Assembly: GCA_032622095.1 (NCBI GenBank)
Contig: CP136062.1
Location: forward strand, 3,100,001 to 3,164,000
From: Siphonodentalium dalli
Lineage: Eukaryota > Mollusca > Scaphopoda > Gadilida > Siphonodentaliidae
Reading direction: 5' to 3'
DNA length: 64,000 bases
Below are positions 37,985-48,130 of this stretch, piece by piece. Position numbers and translations under genes: made by a program. Under the pieces are notes generated by a model, which was given only the letters and a program-made list of their open reading frames with translations, ran no database searches and had not been told where the DNA came from. Within the stretch, counting starts at the first letter, position 1. Every line of letters starts with the position of its first letter.

Positions 37985-38733
37985 TAGAGGTGCCACGATT
38001 ATTTATTTTGATAATCGATAATCGTACCCAATATCAAAAGTGGATGTACCGTATTCCGTAATATGGCCTATTGGGTGGGTGTTGAATCTGTTGATTAAAA
38101 TACTTGGCTGATGCAATTTTTATGCTAATAATGTCCACCATAAACCACCGGTAATGACTAATGGGCACAATGTACATGTATTCAATACCACCACATATCT
38201 CGGCGATGTCAAATTGTCAAGGTTATAATAATTGTGAGTTCATTAGAACGAACATAACCATTAATTTAAGTGTTATGAATAGCCAAACATACAAACAATA
38301 TAAGAATAGGAATGCATGACGGACTGCCGGCGGTTCCTAAAAAAGGAATATAATGTCACAGAAACCATGTAAGTTTCAGCAAACTTCCAGAGTGGATAAC
38401 AATCACAAAGGTGCCCCCCCCCCCCCCACCCAGAAATTTCAGAACTCAGAACAAGTTAAGTAATTCTGATAGTAATAGTGAGTTTCATTTAGCAGTCACC
38501 ACACAATAAGTGATAGACTGTACTAGTAATATCTAAGTACTAGAATGCTCAGGTTGTCAGACTCTTTCTGATGCATGATCAAAGGTGTTAAACTGTAAAA
38601 CACACACGGTATTCAATAATACCCAGCACGTCGTCAGAAATAAATAACAGAGATTAATCGACTATGGAAATGGTAATTGATTATCGGCTTTATCAACGGT
38701 TCATCGATTATACGATTAATCGTGGCACCCCTA
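37985..38733. mobile_element. Nested hAT-like MITE, copy B (749 bp)
   Basis: Termini TAGAGGTGCCACGATTATT and CGATTAATCGTGGCACCCCTA read to position 38733. ATTCTGAT lies at 37977-37984 and 38734-38741. It has about 285 bp (38195-38479) that copy A lacks, including a 16-17 base C run near 38411. It is missing a short TAATCGATT-rich stretch present in copy A. Confidence 0.9.
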
Positions 38734-39479
38734 ATTCTGATTCCAGGGGGGGGGGGGGGGCGGTGCAGATGGGCCGGTATTATATTCATTTCCCGGTCGG
38801 GTTTTTGGCCCAGTCTGCCTCTGAATACGCTACATGTACATGTAAATAATGATGGATAATGCAATGTTCTTTTGCAAATATCTCCCTTCAAACTATCTAG
38901 TGACCTACAATGTACATGTACTGGTATGGTACATGACAATTTTGTTTAACTTTTAGAAATTGAGATTGTTTGAAAATTCATGGATAGGTCACATCCTTAA
39001 TTACATGTACATGTATGTGTATTTGACTCATCTAACATGTACATGTAGATAACTACATGTACATGTATACAACTGCATTTTAGTTTAACATGAACTCCAT
39101 CTCCATCTCAAGTACATGTTGGTTCTGATATTTAGTGTACAGTGACATGTATCGTATTGTTGATCATGTTTCGCAAATTCATATTGTATCGCTGATCATG
39201 TATCGCATCTCATATCTTACCGTGTCCAAACCGTGTATTGTTAAAAAAGCCCCACTGTACTGCCCTGTCAGAGTAAATGACTCACTGAACCGGATTGGCA
39301 CCCCACTGGCCAGGTAGACTTTCGGTAAGGACTTTAAATGTGGCTATCAAATGCAAGACAACCACTGAGAGGAGTTCATGGTTAAAACGCATGTAAACAT
39401 AAACTGGAATGAAACAGTAACTTCCAGTACAAGTGCGACAAGCTGTACATGTACATGTATGTAACTGTATCAGCAGCAG

Positions 39480-39981
39480 TCAATGAATATAACCACGGTT
39501 TCTTTTAATACTGCATATAATGCAGTCACAGAACTGTTAATTATCATGGAGTTATGGTTTGACTGCAGTCATAAATTCACATTAAATAACCCCAGTTACT
39601 TGGTCAAGTACTTACCGGCAGGGCAGTACAGTACTAGTAGTATGTTTACTATTAACTTTACATAGTCTGAGCTGGTTGTTTGAATAGCTGTATGTACATC
39701 AATATAATGAATATTCCATACATTTTTTTTGTGCTTTGTATAATACAGTTCTGTTATATACAGGTAATACTTCATGCTTAGACATATTACCAATATGTAC
39801 TTGTTTGGGTGAGTGAAAGCTACATGATGACGTTGTTCATCGAGTTTCGTTTAAATTTACATGACATTTCTCAATGAATATAACAAGGGTTCTTTTTAAA
39901 CTGCATATAATTATTTTGGAGTTATGGTTTAACTGAAGTCATAAACGCATATTAAATAATCCCAGTTACATGTACTTGGTT
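39480..39981. repeat. Internal direct repeat, second duplicon copy
   Basis: The duplicate of 21566-22165. The second unit (from about 39870) has lost the TGCAGTCACAGAACTG part and is cut off at the duplication edge. Confidence 0.75.
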
Positions 39982-40177
39982 CAAAATGCTGCTTAATTTA
40001 CAAAGGAAATGCACACAAACACATTACGCTTCTAAGTGTGCAAAAAAATAGCCGACTTCGCATTATTATCACCAATAATTACGCACAAAGACACAATCTA
40101 GCGATAGTTTTTGTAAAATACGTTCTGTTTTAACATTTAGTGTATAAATGGAGGTCAACACTTCGAAAACATTTGTT

Positions 40178-40600
40178 TCAAGTCGCGAAAGAGACGGGAC
40201 TTAATTCGATAGAGACGGAACCCGATAGGCGATAGAATCGATTCTTGTGAAACAGTTTCCCCCCCAGTGCAATTGGGATTCCCAGATGAACTGCACTGTC
40301 CACTTCATTAAGGTGTTCAGACCCCATGATCCACTTGCGTTTATACTTATTGGCTTGCTTCCTTGGCTCATTAAGCACCATTGCTACAGATTTAGACGAA
40401 TTATACTTATACCGCCATGTGTAGCTATACCTCTCACACATAGGCCTATCAATAAGTGAATTCAAACCACATTCAGTTAGTGATAGAAGTAGCATGTCAT
40501 CTGCGTGGGTTGGACAAGTGCAATTAATTGATTCCATGTGAAAGCCATATATTGACTCAGATCTTAATCAATTAAACAAATATTTAATGCAGTACAGACA
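40178..40600 (-). pseudogene. Non-LTR retrotransposon reverse transcriptase fragment
   Basis: The minus-strand frame contains CTCPTHADDMLLLS, the catalytic (Y/F)-x-D-D box of reverse transcriptases in its HADD form. It is followed by a helix and W-x-x-x-Y-N-S-S-K-S, the spacing seen in motif D of CR1/jockey-type LINE enzymes, and later by HLGIPI. About 120 codons are open from 40537; upstream codons (near 40540-40575) continue the homology until an in-frame stop. This is a small central piece of a ~900-1000 residue protein, so it is dead. The flanking sequence on the right is in the opposite orientation and belongs to another element. Confidence 0.8.
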
Positions 40601-40916
40601 TATATTATGAGAACAAAAAGATTTCCATGATCTGCATTGGTGACAAATTGCTTTGGATTCCGGCCGCGTTATGCGGCAGCACGATGTTCCCCATTATATA
40701 TGTAGTACTAAATGTCTTCCGATAACGATTATTTTGTAAGTTACTTACTTGTCACTATCCTGTATATACGTGAACTGATTCTACATGAAGAATACAGCAA
40801 TATTCGCAGTGAACCCCATTGAAATAGGAATTGGCCATTGCGATTGACCCCCTCCCATGAAGCCTGACGCATGCATATTACTACGAGCATAATTTTCATC
40901 ACGCAGCAAATAAATT
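40601..40916. other. No feature recognised
   Basis: AT-rich sequence between the reverse transcriptase fragment and the retroelement tail. A short CpG-rich patch (GGCCGCGTTATGCGGC) lies at about 40661. Confidence 0.35.
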
Positions 40917-41262
40917 ATTGAAAACTCTGTCCCCTCTACTTTCTCACTCTCTCTCTCTCTTCTCTCTCTCTCTCTGCCTCCTGCTATCCCTAACACTATC
41001 TTCCGCTGTGTCCATCCCAACTTAGTTACTTCTCCTTTAAAAAATATTATTTCTATTATTTCCCGTCTGATCGATACCCCTCCCTCACTTATTGGGGAAG
41101 GGGCATGTCGCAAAAGAGGAGAAGACTTCATATAAGCCCTCGGGCTTGTTGTCTGATCCTCATTTCCATACATTATCTCTTATATGTTGTATATTTATGT
41201 CATTTGTGTATTATGTGTATTATGTTTGGATTTGGAAATAAAAATATGTTTACATTAATTAA
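40917..41262 (+). mobile_element. Retroelement 3' tail, plus-strand copy
   Basis: It aligns with the reverse complement of 45275-45580: CTGCCTCCTGCTATCCCTAA, CACTTATTGGGGANGGGGC, CTTCATATAAGCCNTCGGGC, CATTTGTGTATTATG-like and GGAAATAAAAATATGTTTA. The AATAAA near the end suggests a transcript 3' end. Such untranslated tails are typical of non-LTR retrotransposons. No coding part is attached. Confidence 0.55.
40944..40975. repeat. (CT)n microsatellite
   Basis: An interrupted CT dinucleotide run within the retroelement tail. The minus-strand arginine/glutamate-rich frame across it is an artefact. Confidence 0.9.
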
Positions 41263-42120
41263 ACTTCACATAGTGTTTGGAACATTGAATATGTAAACCT
41301 TAAATACTACACACCATCGACCACTTTAGCTGTTTAATAAGGGAAATTTAAAGTTATTCTGAAGACAAAAAATTAATCTGTTGTTTTTTTTATCACCATT
41401 GCTGTTGCTAAATAAAGTCCATTTTCGGGCAAAAATATGTCAAGGTAGTACCTTGTATCGCTGATTCGTCTTGCTTTTAAGTTGAACGGTAATTGTTAAA
41501 ATTGTCTGAACACTTTGTGGGCCTTTAAATATTTTCTAATTGCATGTCACAGGTAAGAACGTAGGCCAGTACATGGGAAAGCGAAACTCTTCCTTGCCTT
41601 GGATTGACAGCATGAATGCGTGAATGTATGCTGTCTCTTCATCCGTTCTTATTCTCCGTTCTCAATAAATAATAATAATAAATAAAACCCACCACGCCCT
41701 CATAAGTGCTCGGAATTATTTTTACCCCCCCCCCCCACCCCCTGTATAGGAAAGGGTTACATTAACTAACGATGTTTCTATGTCTTACCTTGACGACAAG
41801 AAGTACGAGTGTTCTGACTTCCAAGACAGATTAAGACCTCGTGGGGAAACAAGGTGTCTTATAGTAGCATTTTCAAAGGTATCGAAGTAATACATTTCTG
41901 CCAAGTCGACGAAATTCGATGAGTTATAAGATTTAAATTAATGTTTTAATATTTGACACTTAACACACTACGTCTCTGGTATATCTTTAGAATATAGAAT
42001 ATTGTAATTGTACTGTCAAAGAATTATGTCGGCGCAGCTATCCTTAGAATATATATCTAGTTAATCGATTATAATTGGCAATACAAACACCATTCGAAGC
42101 AATTGAAATCACCAGGGTTA
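41263..42120. other. AT-rich DNA with simple repeats
   Basis: It contains an (AAT)n run near 41668 and a C-rich run near 41726-41742. No gene was seen. Confidence 0.5.
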
Positions 42121-42432
42121 CAGTCATTTCGTACCCTCGCAATTTCGTACCCTACCAACTCGTACCCGATTTGGTCATCTCGTACCCTCTGGTCGTGAGT
42201 CATTTCGTACCCTGTGAGTCATCTCGTACCCTCCTTCAGAAATGACAAGAAGAGCACCATAACACCAGACGATGCACACTAAACGATGAACGAAGCCTAA
42301 CATAACATCGTGTGGCATTCTGGTGGGCTTCTGTGTCGTTTCTTGGAGGTAAAACGTGACATGCAAGGGCAGGAAAATACTCACGAACAGAAGCTACGAG
42401 ATGACCAAATCAGTTACGAGTTGGCAGTTACG
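42121..42432. repeat. Inverted repeat made of the TCGTACCC satellite word
   Basis: The left arm (about 42154-42196) reads CCAACTCGTACCCGATTTGG then TCATCTCGTACCCTCTG. The right arm (about 42390-42432) on the minus strand reads CCAACTCGTAACTGATTTGG then TCATCTCGTAGCTTCTG. The spacer is ~190 bp. Five TCGTACCC-type words cluster at 42128-42235. The same words form the satellite at 54.5-59.5 kb. Confidence 0.8.
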
Positions 42433-44225
42433 TAAAGCCCCCCCCCCCCATAAATCATTCAATATACATACCATCAACCATAAGCTATGCATGATTATCA
42501 TATTGGCATTTGCAGATGTTGCATACCTGAATCGTCCAGAACTGGTGATGAAAACAAGGGAAACAACGTCAAGAGCGAATTTGGTGCGGGAGAATATGTT
42601 ATCTATCATGTATTACCATTAACTTTATCACATACAAGTTGGGACCCTCAGTCTGCGGGTACTAAATGACCAACATAAAATATTAATTCAGTTCACAGAC
42701 CATTTATAATTTCTTTTTAGAAATGGTTATACAAAATGTTTGTTTGACAATTTTAATTGGGTCTCAAGACTTTTTATGAACAATCTATACATTGAAAATA
42801 CTTTAATTTAAACTACTTTGTTTTATTTTAGACGAAAAGAAAAACGTCAGTTGATAGTAAACATACCGTATGGATAGATGTGAATAGCGCGACAGTCCAT
42901 AGAGCAATGGCAGCATTTTCTGATATTTTTACCGCGAAATCACAAGTCACGCCTTAAACCACGCCCACTAACTAACTCTGATTCACATTGGTCATTACAA
43001 TATCTTGTCACATTAAGGACAGGTGTCACACCTCTCTTTGTCTTCATCTAAATGAACACCTCCCAAGATGAGGGAAACCTCTAATCCTCATTATGTTGTG
43101 TTTAAATAAAGTTATTTACATAAAAACAATGATTAAAAATGAAATTGAAGAGGTTAAACTTAAAACATGCGTTTATCGCTGGATTTGGAAACTAAATTCA
43201 CAAGATAACTATCACAGAAAACTTCCACCGCCGACTTCAGTATTCTCGTTATTTTATAAAAAATGTTAATGCATTTTTTGTTTCATTCGAAGTTCTAAGT
43301 TGTAACTGAGACAGACAGTCCAGAATCATTCCAAAGAGTCAATGAATAAATTTTAATGTATATCCATATGCATTCTCTCTTCCCATTTATACTAAGATGG
43401 CAAATATTACCTGCAGTATATTGAACCGTAAAATATATGATTTAAAAACAATAGTGTATCTATTTATTACTACATACACAGACATACATATACATAACAA
43501 TCACTATTTTAAAACAGCATGACCTGTTGTCTTTTTCATCATTCTGAACTTCTACCTGATAAATGATTGTTATGTATATGACGTTCTTGAACTGTTGACA
43601 ATTCATCGCATGGTTTGTTTTTGCCCCTAAACCCCGCGATTAAAGCGAAACACGGTCACAGTCATAACATATGAACGAACTTCACCGACTTCATAGCAAT
43701 TAATCTATTTTTTTTTGTTAGCTAAAATGACAGTATTTATCGTGACGGAAACGAGAAACGCTCTTTAAGTTTCAACGCCGAATAAGAAGGGATGTTTTGT
43801 ACTTAATTATAAATACGTTTGTTTATCTTTCCGATACTAAATAGGGTGCATAAATATATAGAAGTATACCGTTTTATTTCCGGAGCTACATGTATCATCG
43901 CCGTCTCTGAATGGTTTAAACAATATTTATTTCTACCATCAATTAATACATATATACATGAAACAAGACATTGAACATTGTAATTTATATGACAGGTTAG
44001 AATAGAAGAGGGTGAAGGGGACATAACAACAAGCGGGTCACCGCTTATCTGAAGTTATCTCCTCATAAAAGAAAAGCATGCAGAATAGTATGTGACTGTC
44101 TGCACAACGTTCAACACTAGTTGTTGCGTTTTATTTACGAAAATGGTTCCAATCAATCCATAGTTTCCATTCTATTTATTTTTGTCAACACTTTTGTTTA
44201 TATATGTTAAATAGTAGGATTAGAA
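42433..44225. other. AT-rich DNA, no gene seen
   Basis: Open frames at 42356-42670 are short and start in the inverted repeat. A C run at 42439-42449 and a T run near 43710 are present. The word AACGCTCTTTA occurs at 43757. Confidence 0.45.
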
Positions 44226-44229
44226 TTAA

Positions 44230-44729
44230 AGATACGGGCGGCGTTGGCGATGGGTATGCTGTTAAAATATTCAGCTCCGCCAAAAACCGCCATAAACAGA
44301 AAGAATAGTCAAATATAGGCAGACTTTGTTCCTATACAATTCAGAAATATGGCATAAACAGTATGGTATTGTAAATGTTCCCCTTTATTATGTAAGCAAA
44401 AGCAAAAAAAACGTAACGTTACCTGGCTTTTGTTTAGATCCGGACATGGTAACATAAAAATAGTTATTTGTTACTGCTTTCCTGATATGGAAAAAATAAA
44501 GAGCGTTTATATCATTTGTGTGTGATTAGAATTGCGCTGTGTTATGTAAAACTTCTTTAACACGAGCAGGCTCTTGTTTACTACACCACCGTACGCCTTG
44601 ATGACAATATAATATTTAGCGCTGATTATGTTTGGCATATGAACAAAGCTATATATATTTTAATATTCCTTCTGTTGATGGCGATTTGAACAAATATGAA
44701 TATTTCTGCAACGAATGCCGCCCGTGCCT
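44230..44729. mobile_element. TTAA-flanked MITE, family TTAA-1, copy A (500 bp)
   Basis: TTAA lies immediately outside both ends (44226-44229 and 44730-44733). The ends are inverted repeats: AGATACGGGCGGCGTTGG on the left and AGGCACGGGCGGCATTCG read inward from the right. TTAA duplication is the hallmark of piggyBac-type insertion. No transposase. The interior aligns with 52856-53341. Confidence 0.85.
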
Positions 44730-44733
44730 TTAA

Positions 44734-45274
44734 ATATGTTTACACTAAAATGGTTCAATAAATACAAGACATGCTTAAACAAGGGCTTATTAATATGCAA
44801 GTCGATCATTGTAATTTTTACTAGGCTGGCAAAAATTCAAAACGCATTAAAACTTCTTTTTATAGTCGATATCTGGCCATCACAACTTCATATTAATTAT
44901 ATCGTGCCTTGGGTCCGATATAATTATTTTTCTGATGGTTGTTTTATGATGTCCAATCTGACAGGGCCTCTTTAATATAAAATAATCAAGATCTCACAGA
45001 AGATGTTAAAAATAAAATATATACTCGATATATGATATCACAGAGAAAGAAGAGTAGAATATATAACGCCATTGATGTCAGCTATTTCGCACCTTTAATG
45101 TGTTAACGTCTCTCACACATGTAAGGTGGACGCTCTTTATTCATTGTGCCAAAAACATTCCCTCTTCTTTTTTTCCATTTCTGACTGATTCTGGTGTAAT
45201 TTGTTTTACCACGTTGGTGGATTTAATCAAATGCGCGCACAGTCCTCGTGAAGTGCACATGTACATGCATGGTA
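44734..45274. other. AT-rich DNA, no gene seen
   Basis: Only short frames. GACGCTCTTTATT, a variant of a recurrent local word, is at 45130. Confidence 0.4.
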
Positions 45275-45580
45275 AATAGTATAAACATTTTTTTATTTCC
45301 AATTCCAAACAAACAACATAATATACAAATGACACATAAATGCAAAATAGAAGTCTTAATATAATTATGGACACAATTATCAGACAAGCCCGATGGCTTA
45401 TATGAAGTAATCTCCCATTGGCTACATGCCCCGTCCCCAATAAGTGATGGGAAGGATTGGAAATAAAGGTTTTCGGAGAATTGGAGATATATAACATAAT
45501 CTGAGTTAGGTGTATATGGGAGAAAAGGGATAGTGTTCGGGATAACAGGCGGCAGAGAAAGAAAAGAAAGAGATGGTAAT
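45275..45580 (-). mobile_element. Retroelement 3' tail, minus-strand copy
   Basis: On the minus strand it reads CTGCCGCCTGTTATCCCGAA, CACTTATTGGGGACGGGGC, TTCATATAAGCCATCGGGC and GGAAATAAAAAAATGTTTA, matching 40917-41262. Coding relics lie directly upstream on the same strand (45753-46259) and might belong to the same element. Confidence 0.55.
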
Positions 45581-45752
45581 CACTTCAACTTATTGGCATA
45601 GTATGCGGGTGGGCACATGCAGAGTCGGGTTGTACACGTATAACGTGCTCTGTTGCCCTCGCTCTTTATTAGGAGTTTGGGAACGGACCTGGGAGGAGTT
45701 CGAAGAGGCAAAGCCTCTCCCATACAACCCACTTTGGAAATTTTGGATGAGG

Positions 45753-46259
45753 TCATGAGAATGGGATACATCGCACATGACGGGGTGAACATAAAATGAA
45801 AAATGCTTTCTTTTTCTTTCTGTTTTCTGTTGATGTTGCTGTTGGAGGTGATGACATAGCCATAACTGCTTTGGATTTGGCTATTTCTTCTTTAGATATG
45901 GCTATGTCCTCTTGTGCACCTCTGAGTATGTTCTCAATCTCGGCCGCCGAGTAGGAGCCGGTGCTGTTGTTGTTGGTGATGCTGGTCGTGGTGGCGATGG
46001 ATGACTCCTGGCTGATGTATTCCGGAAGAGTCTGTCTCCATCACGGCATCAGCAGCGGCAGCTTGCTGGGTTACGTCAGTCAGCACTCCAGCGGGGAGGG
46101 GTTGTCTGGGCGTCTCTCAGACCTCTCCCGGACTGGACTCCCGGTACCATCATCGGTGGTACGCAGGCGACCAACAGTCTTCGCAGCCCAGTGGGAATGG
46201 GCAGCCAGCCGACCAACAGCTGCCTTCTTCTTTCTCCACTCAGCCCTCCGAGCTGATAA
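45753..46259 (-). pseudogene. Frameshifted coding relic, product unknown
   Basis: The minus strand here is GC-richer than its surroundings and reads as protein across three frames joined by two frameshifts near 46080 and 46030. Downstream (46040-45753) is a stop-free run of 95 codons. It contains an S/T/N-rich stretch, an acidic-basic helix with repeated EEIAKSK-type heptads, and a KKKK cluster before the stop. Upstream (46259-46080) it is rich in R, K and A (RRAEWRKKKAAVGRL). I do not recognise the family. Its position next to a retroelement tail on the same strand suggests a mobile-element protein, but this is inference. Confidence 0.4.
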
Positions 46260-46539
46260 ATTGCATGATTAATAAAGAGCGTTTATTGTCATATCAGATA
46301 GATATGTGAGAAGATTGGCGCAAAGAGGTAGCATGACACGGGGAATGTCACACAATAAGGAAGGTGGAATTGAATGATGAAAAACAGTATACTGGTACTG
46401 ATGAAATAACAACCGCAATAGCCATATTAGGATAAAGCAGTATTAATGATGAATACACTTAGTTCGACAGAGGGCAATCTGGTGCCAAAGATAGACGCGG
46501 TTGATATCAATTGTTCATAAAAGACAAGTTCCATATTAA

Positions 46540-46846
46540 AGGTACTCAATCCGATCAGACGCTCCTAAACTACTATTTCTTTGGCTTCGGGGGTAACAAA
46601 TATTTGATTCGAGTCGAGGAACCCACCCATCAAAGCTCAGATTGATTAGATATCGATGTTTGAAATGTGCTGTTTCTGTTGGGTGTGGCCCAATCTTTTC
46701 GAGTACCACGTGCTAAAAACGGACAAATTGCGGCTGTAAGATGGATAACTCTAAAATCAAGTTGTTACCACTTTGTCAAATTTTTTTTTTTACCCCCGAA
46801 GCCAAATAAATAGTAATTTAGGAGCGCCTGATCGGATTGAGTACCT
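46540..46846. mobile_element. TTAA-flanked MITE, family TTAA-2, full copy (307 bp)
   Basis: TTAA lies at 46536-46539 and 46847-46850. The inverted repeats are ~65 bp: GGTACTCAATCCGATCAGRC, then the GCTCCTAAAYTACTATTT block and TTTGGCTTCGGGGGTAA on both ends. The central ~170 bp are unique to the family and there is no coding sequence. Broken relatives lie at 15459, 33163 and 54230-54490. Confidence 0.93.
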
Positions 46847-46850
46847 TTAA

Positions 46851-47284
46851 AAGGTAAGTCCCAAACAATTATAGTCAAGGGGTAAAGGAGAAGTTTACTC
46901 GATCTTTTCGACCATCCCGGGCGCTTCGCGCCCATCTACTCACTTTACTTATTATAGTCAATTAACCTACAATGAAGTGACACCATGCACACTGCTTAGT
47001 GGGGGTCGTCCTGTTCACCCGGCGGCTATTGTTTCGGGTAGGTGTTGGGGCAGGTGTGATAATCCTCAACATCACAGAGCTCGAGGAATACAGCGCGTAG
47101 AGGGCTCATTTTGGTGTCTAACGAAAGGCCGATATTCGCCCTATCCACACATTTTAACCCCGCCACTGAACGGACACAGGAAGTTGCATTATGAACGAAG
47201 AAATGCACATGTGATATATTTCAACAAATTTATTAAATACTCGAGATATATATAACAAATACTATCAATATAACATAACATGAA
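46851..47284. other. GC-rich patch downstream of the MULE relic
   Basis: It contains a GGGCGCTTCGCGCCC hairpin near 46919-46933 and a CpG-rich stretch at about 46990-47170. Frames on both strands are open for 60-90 codons without recognisable motifs. It may be part of the same dead transposon. Confidence 0.3.
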
Positions 47285-48130
47285 TTATAGCACATTAATG
47301 TTTGATACTGAATCCATGTATTCGAGAATATCTATTTCGCCTGCGCCGAAAACTCTCTTGAAATGTCTGATGGAATTGTCAACTTTGCGATATCGCATCT
47401 TGCATGGGCCAATCCTTCCACCCGCTCTCAATTGGATGACGGTTGCTTCCTGGTAAGCTTGCTCTTTCTTCAGGAAATCTATCAACCTGAAGATGTTCGG
47501 GTGTGAGCAAGATAACACCAACTGCAGTTTTCGGTGCCATCCTTCCACATGATTTGTCGTTCTTGGACCAATTGTGTCGTGGTGATTCCATAGCTGGCGG
47601 CCATGGCTCCCTTCCAAAAAATAGCATGGTTAAATTATAAACATTAATAGAGTTATTACTTGCTTAGTATTCTCTATTCTTTAATAATAATTATAATATA
47701 TATAATATAACATTACACCAGTTTTACTTTAGTTATTACTTGCTTAGTTTTCTTTCTGAATACTAATATAAAGAGCGTTGCCAGATTAATGAGAATGCGA
47801 AATTAAATTTACTCAGTACATACTTCCTATTTCTTCCTGGTATAGCGTTGTTACTGGCTTGTTACTTGCCTTAACAAGCATTTTGAGGTATGCAATCCAG
47901 GAATCTGCTGCTACTTGGTTGAAATCAGGTTCGTGGTTATGGTTGCCGCTGTTGGATATCACCATATCGTTCTCAGTGTTGGTGGTTGCACGACAGTCTT
48001 TCTTACAACATCGCCAATTAATTCGATCATTTCTCCTTGATTTAACGGAGAATTTGTAGTTATCATATACCAGATACTTTCCACCTCTAGTATTTGAAAT
48101 ATAATTTACGTTCACTTGTGTGCTTGCCAT
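47285..48130 (-). pseudogene. FLYWCH zinc finger / MULE transposase relic, core deleted
   Basis: Exon-like piece 1 (48130-47813, 105 residues, ATG at 48130) is a FLYWCH zinc finger. It shows YLVYDNYKFSV, W39, C41/C42, C46 and H64-N-H66 in the family's C-x-C...H-x-H order, then a helix ending LYQEEIGSMY. Piece 2 (47617-47285) carries WNHHDTIGPRTTNHVEGWH and a helix rich in K, E and Q. That matches the C-terminal region of MULE-derived proteins that start with FLYWCH. Only 195 AT-rich bases separate them, so the ~200-residue DDE core is missing. A possible donor (TGA|GTAAAT) and acceptor (TTTTTTGGAAG|G) flank the gap. Either a dead transposon or a short host-captured gene lacking catalysis; decay seems likelier. 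Confidence 0.75.

Larger units (their letters stand above)
35932..38823. mobile_element. hAT-like DNA transposon, non-autonomous, copy B
   Basis: The counterpart of 18218-20908, 2.9 kb. Flanks are AATAAGCT (35924-35931) and AATACGCT (38824-38831), seven of eight bases identical. It starts CAGAGGCGGACTGGCC and ends GGCCCAGTCTGCCTCTG. No transposase. It contains the ~180 bp array and the nested MITE. Confidence 0.88.
32401..39981 (+). repeat. Segmental duplication, copy 2 (~7.6 kb)
   Basis: Same content, order and orientation as 14693-22081. The offset grows from about 17.7 to 17.9 kb because of indels, chiefly a ~285 bp extra segment inside the nested MITE and length changes in the ~180 bp array. 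Both insertions are shared, so they pre-date this duplication. The left edge abuts the tail of the preceding tandem array at the TAAAAA word. Confidence 0.92.

Noticed and set aside
40781-41173. 130-residue minus-strand frame with RERERRERESEK run
   Set aside because: The charged run is the (CT)n microsatellite read in reverse inside a retroelement tail.
45961-46272. 103-residue plus-strand frame
   Set aside because: It is antisense to a better-looking minus-strand coding relic, and its start is a leucine-valine run from a (GTT/GTG) repeat.
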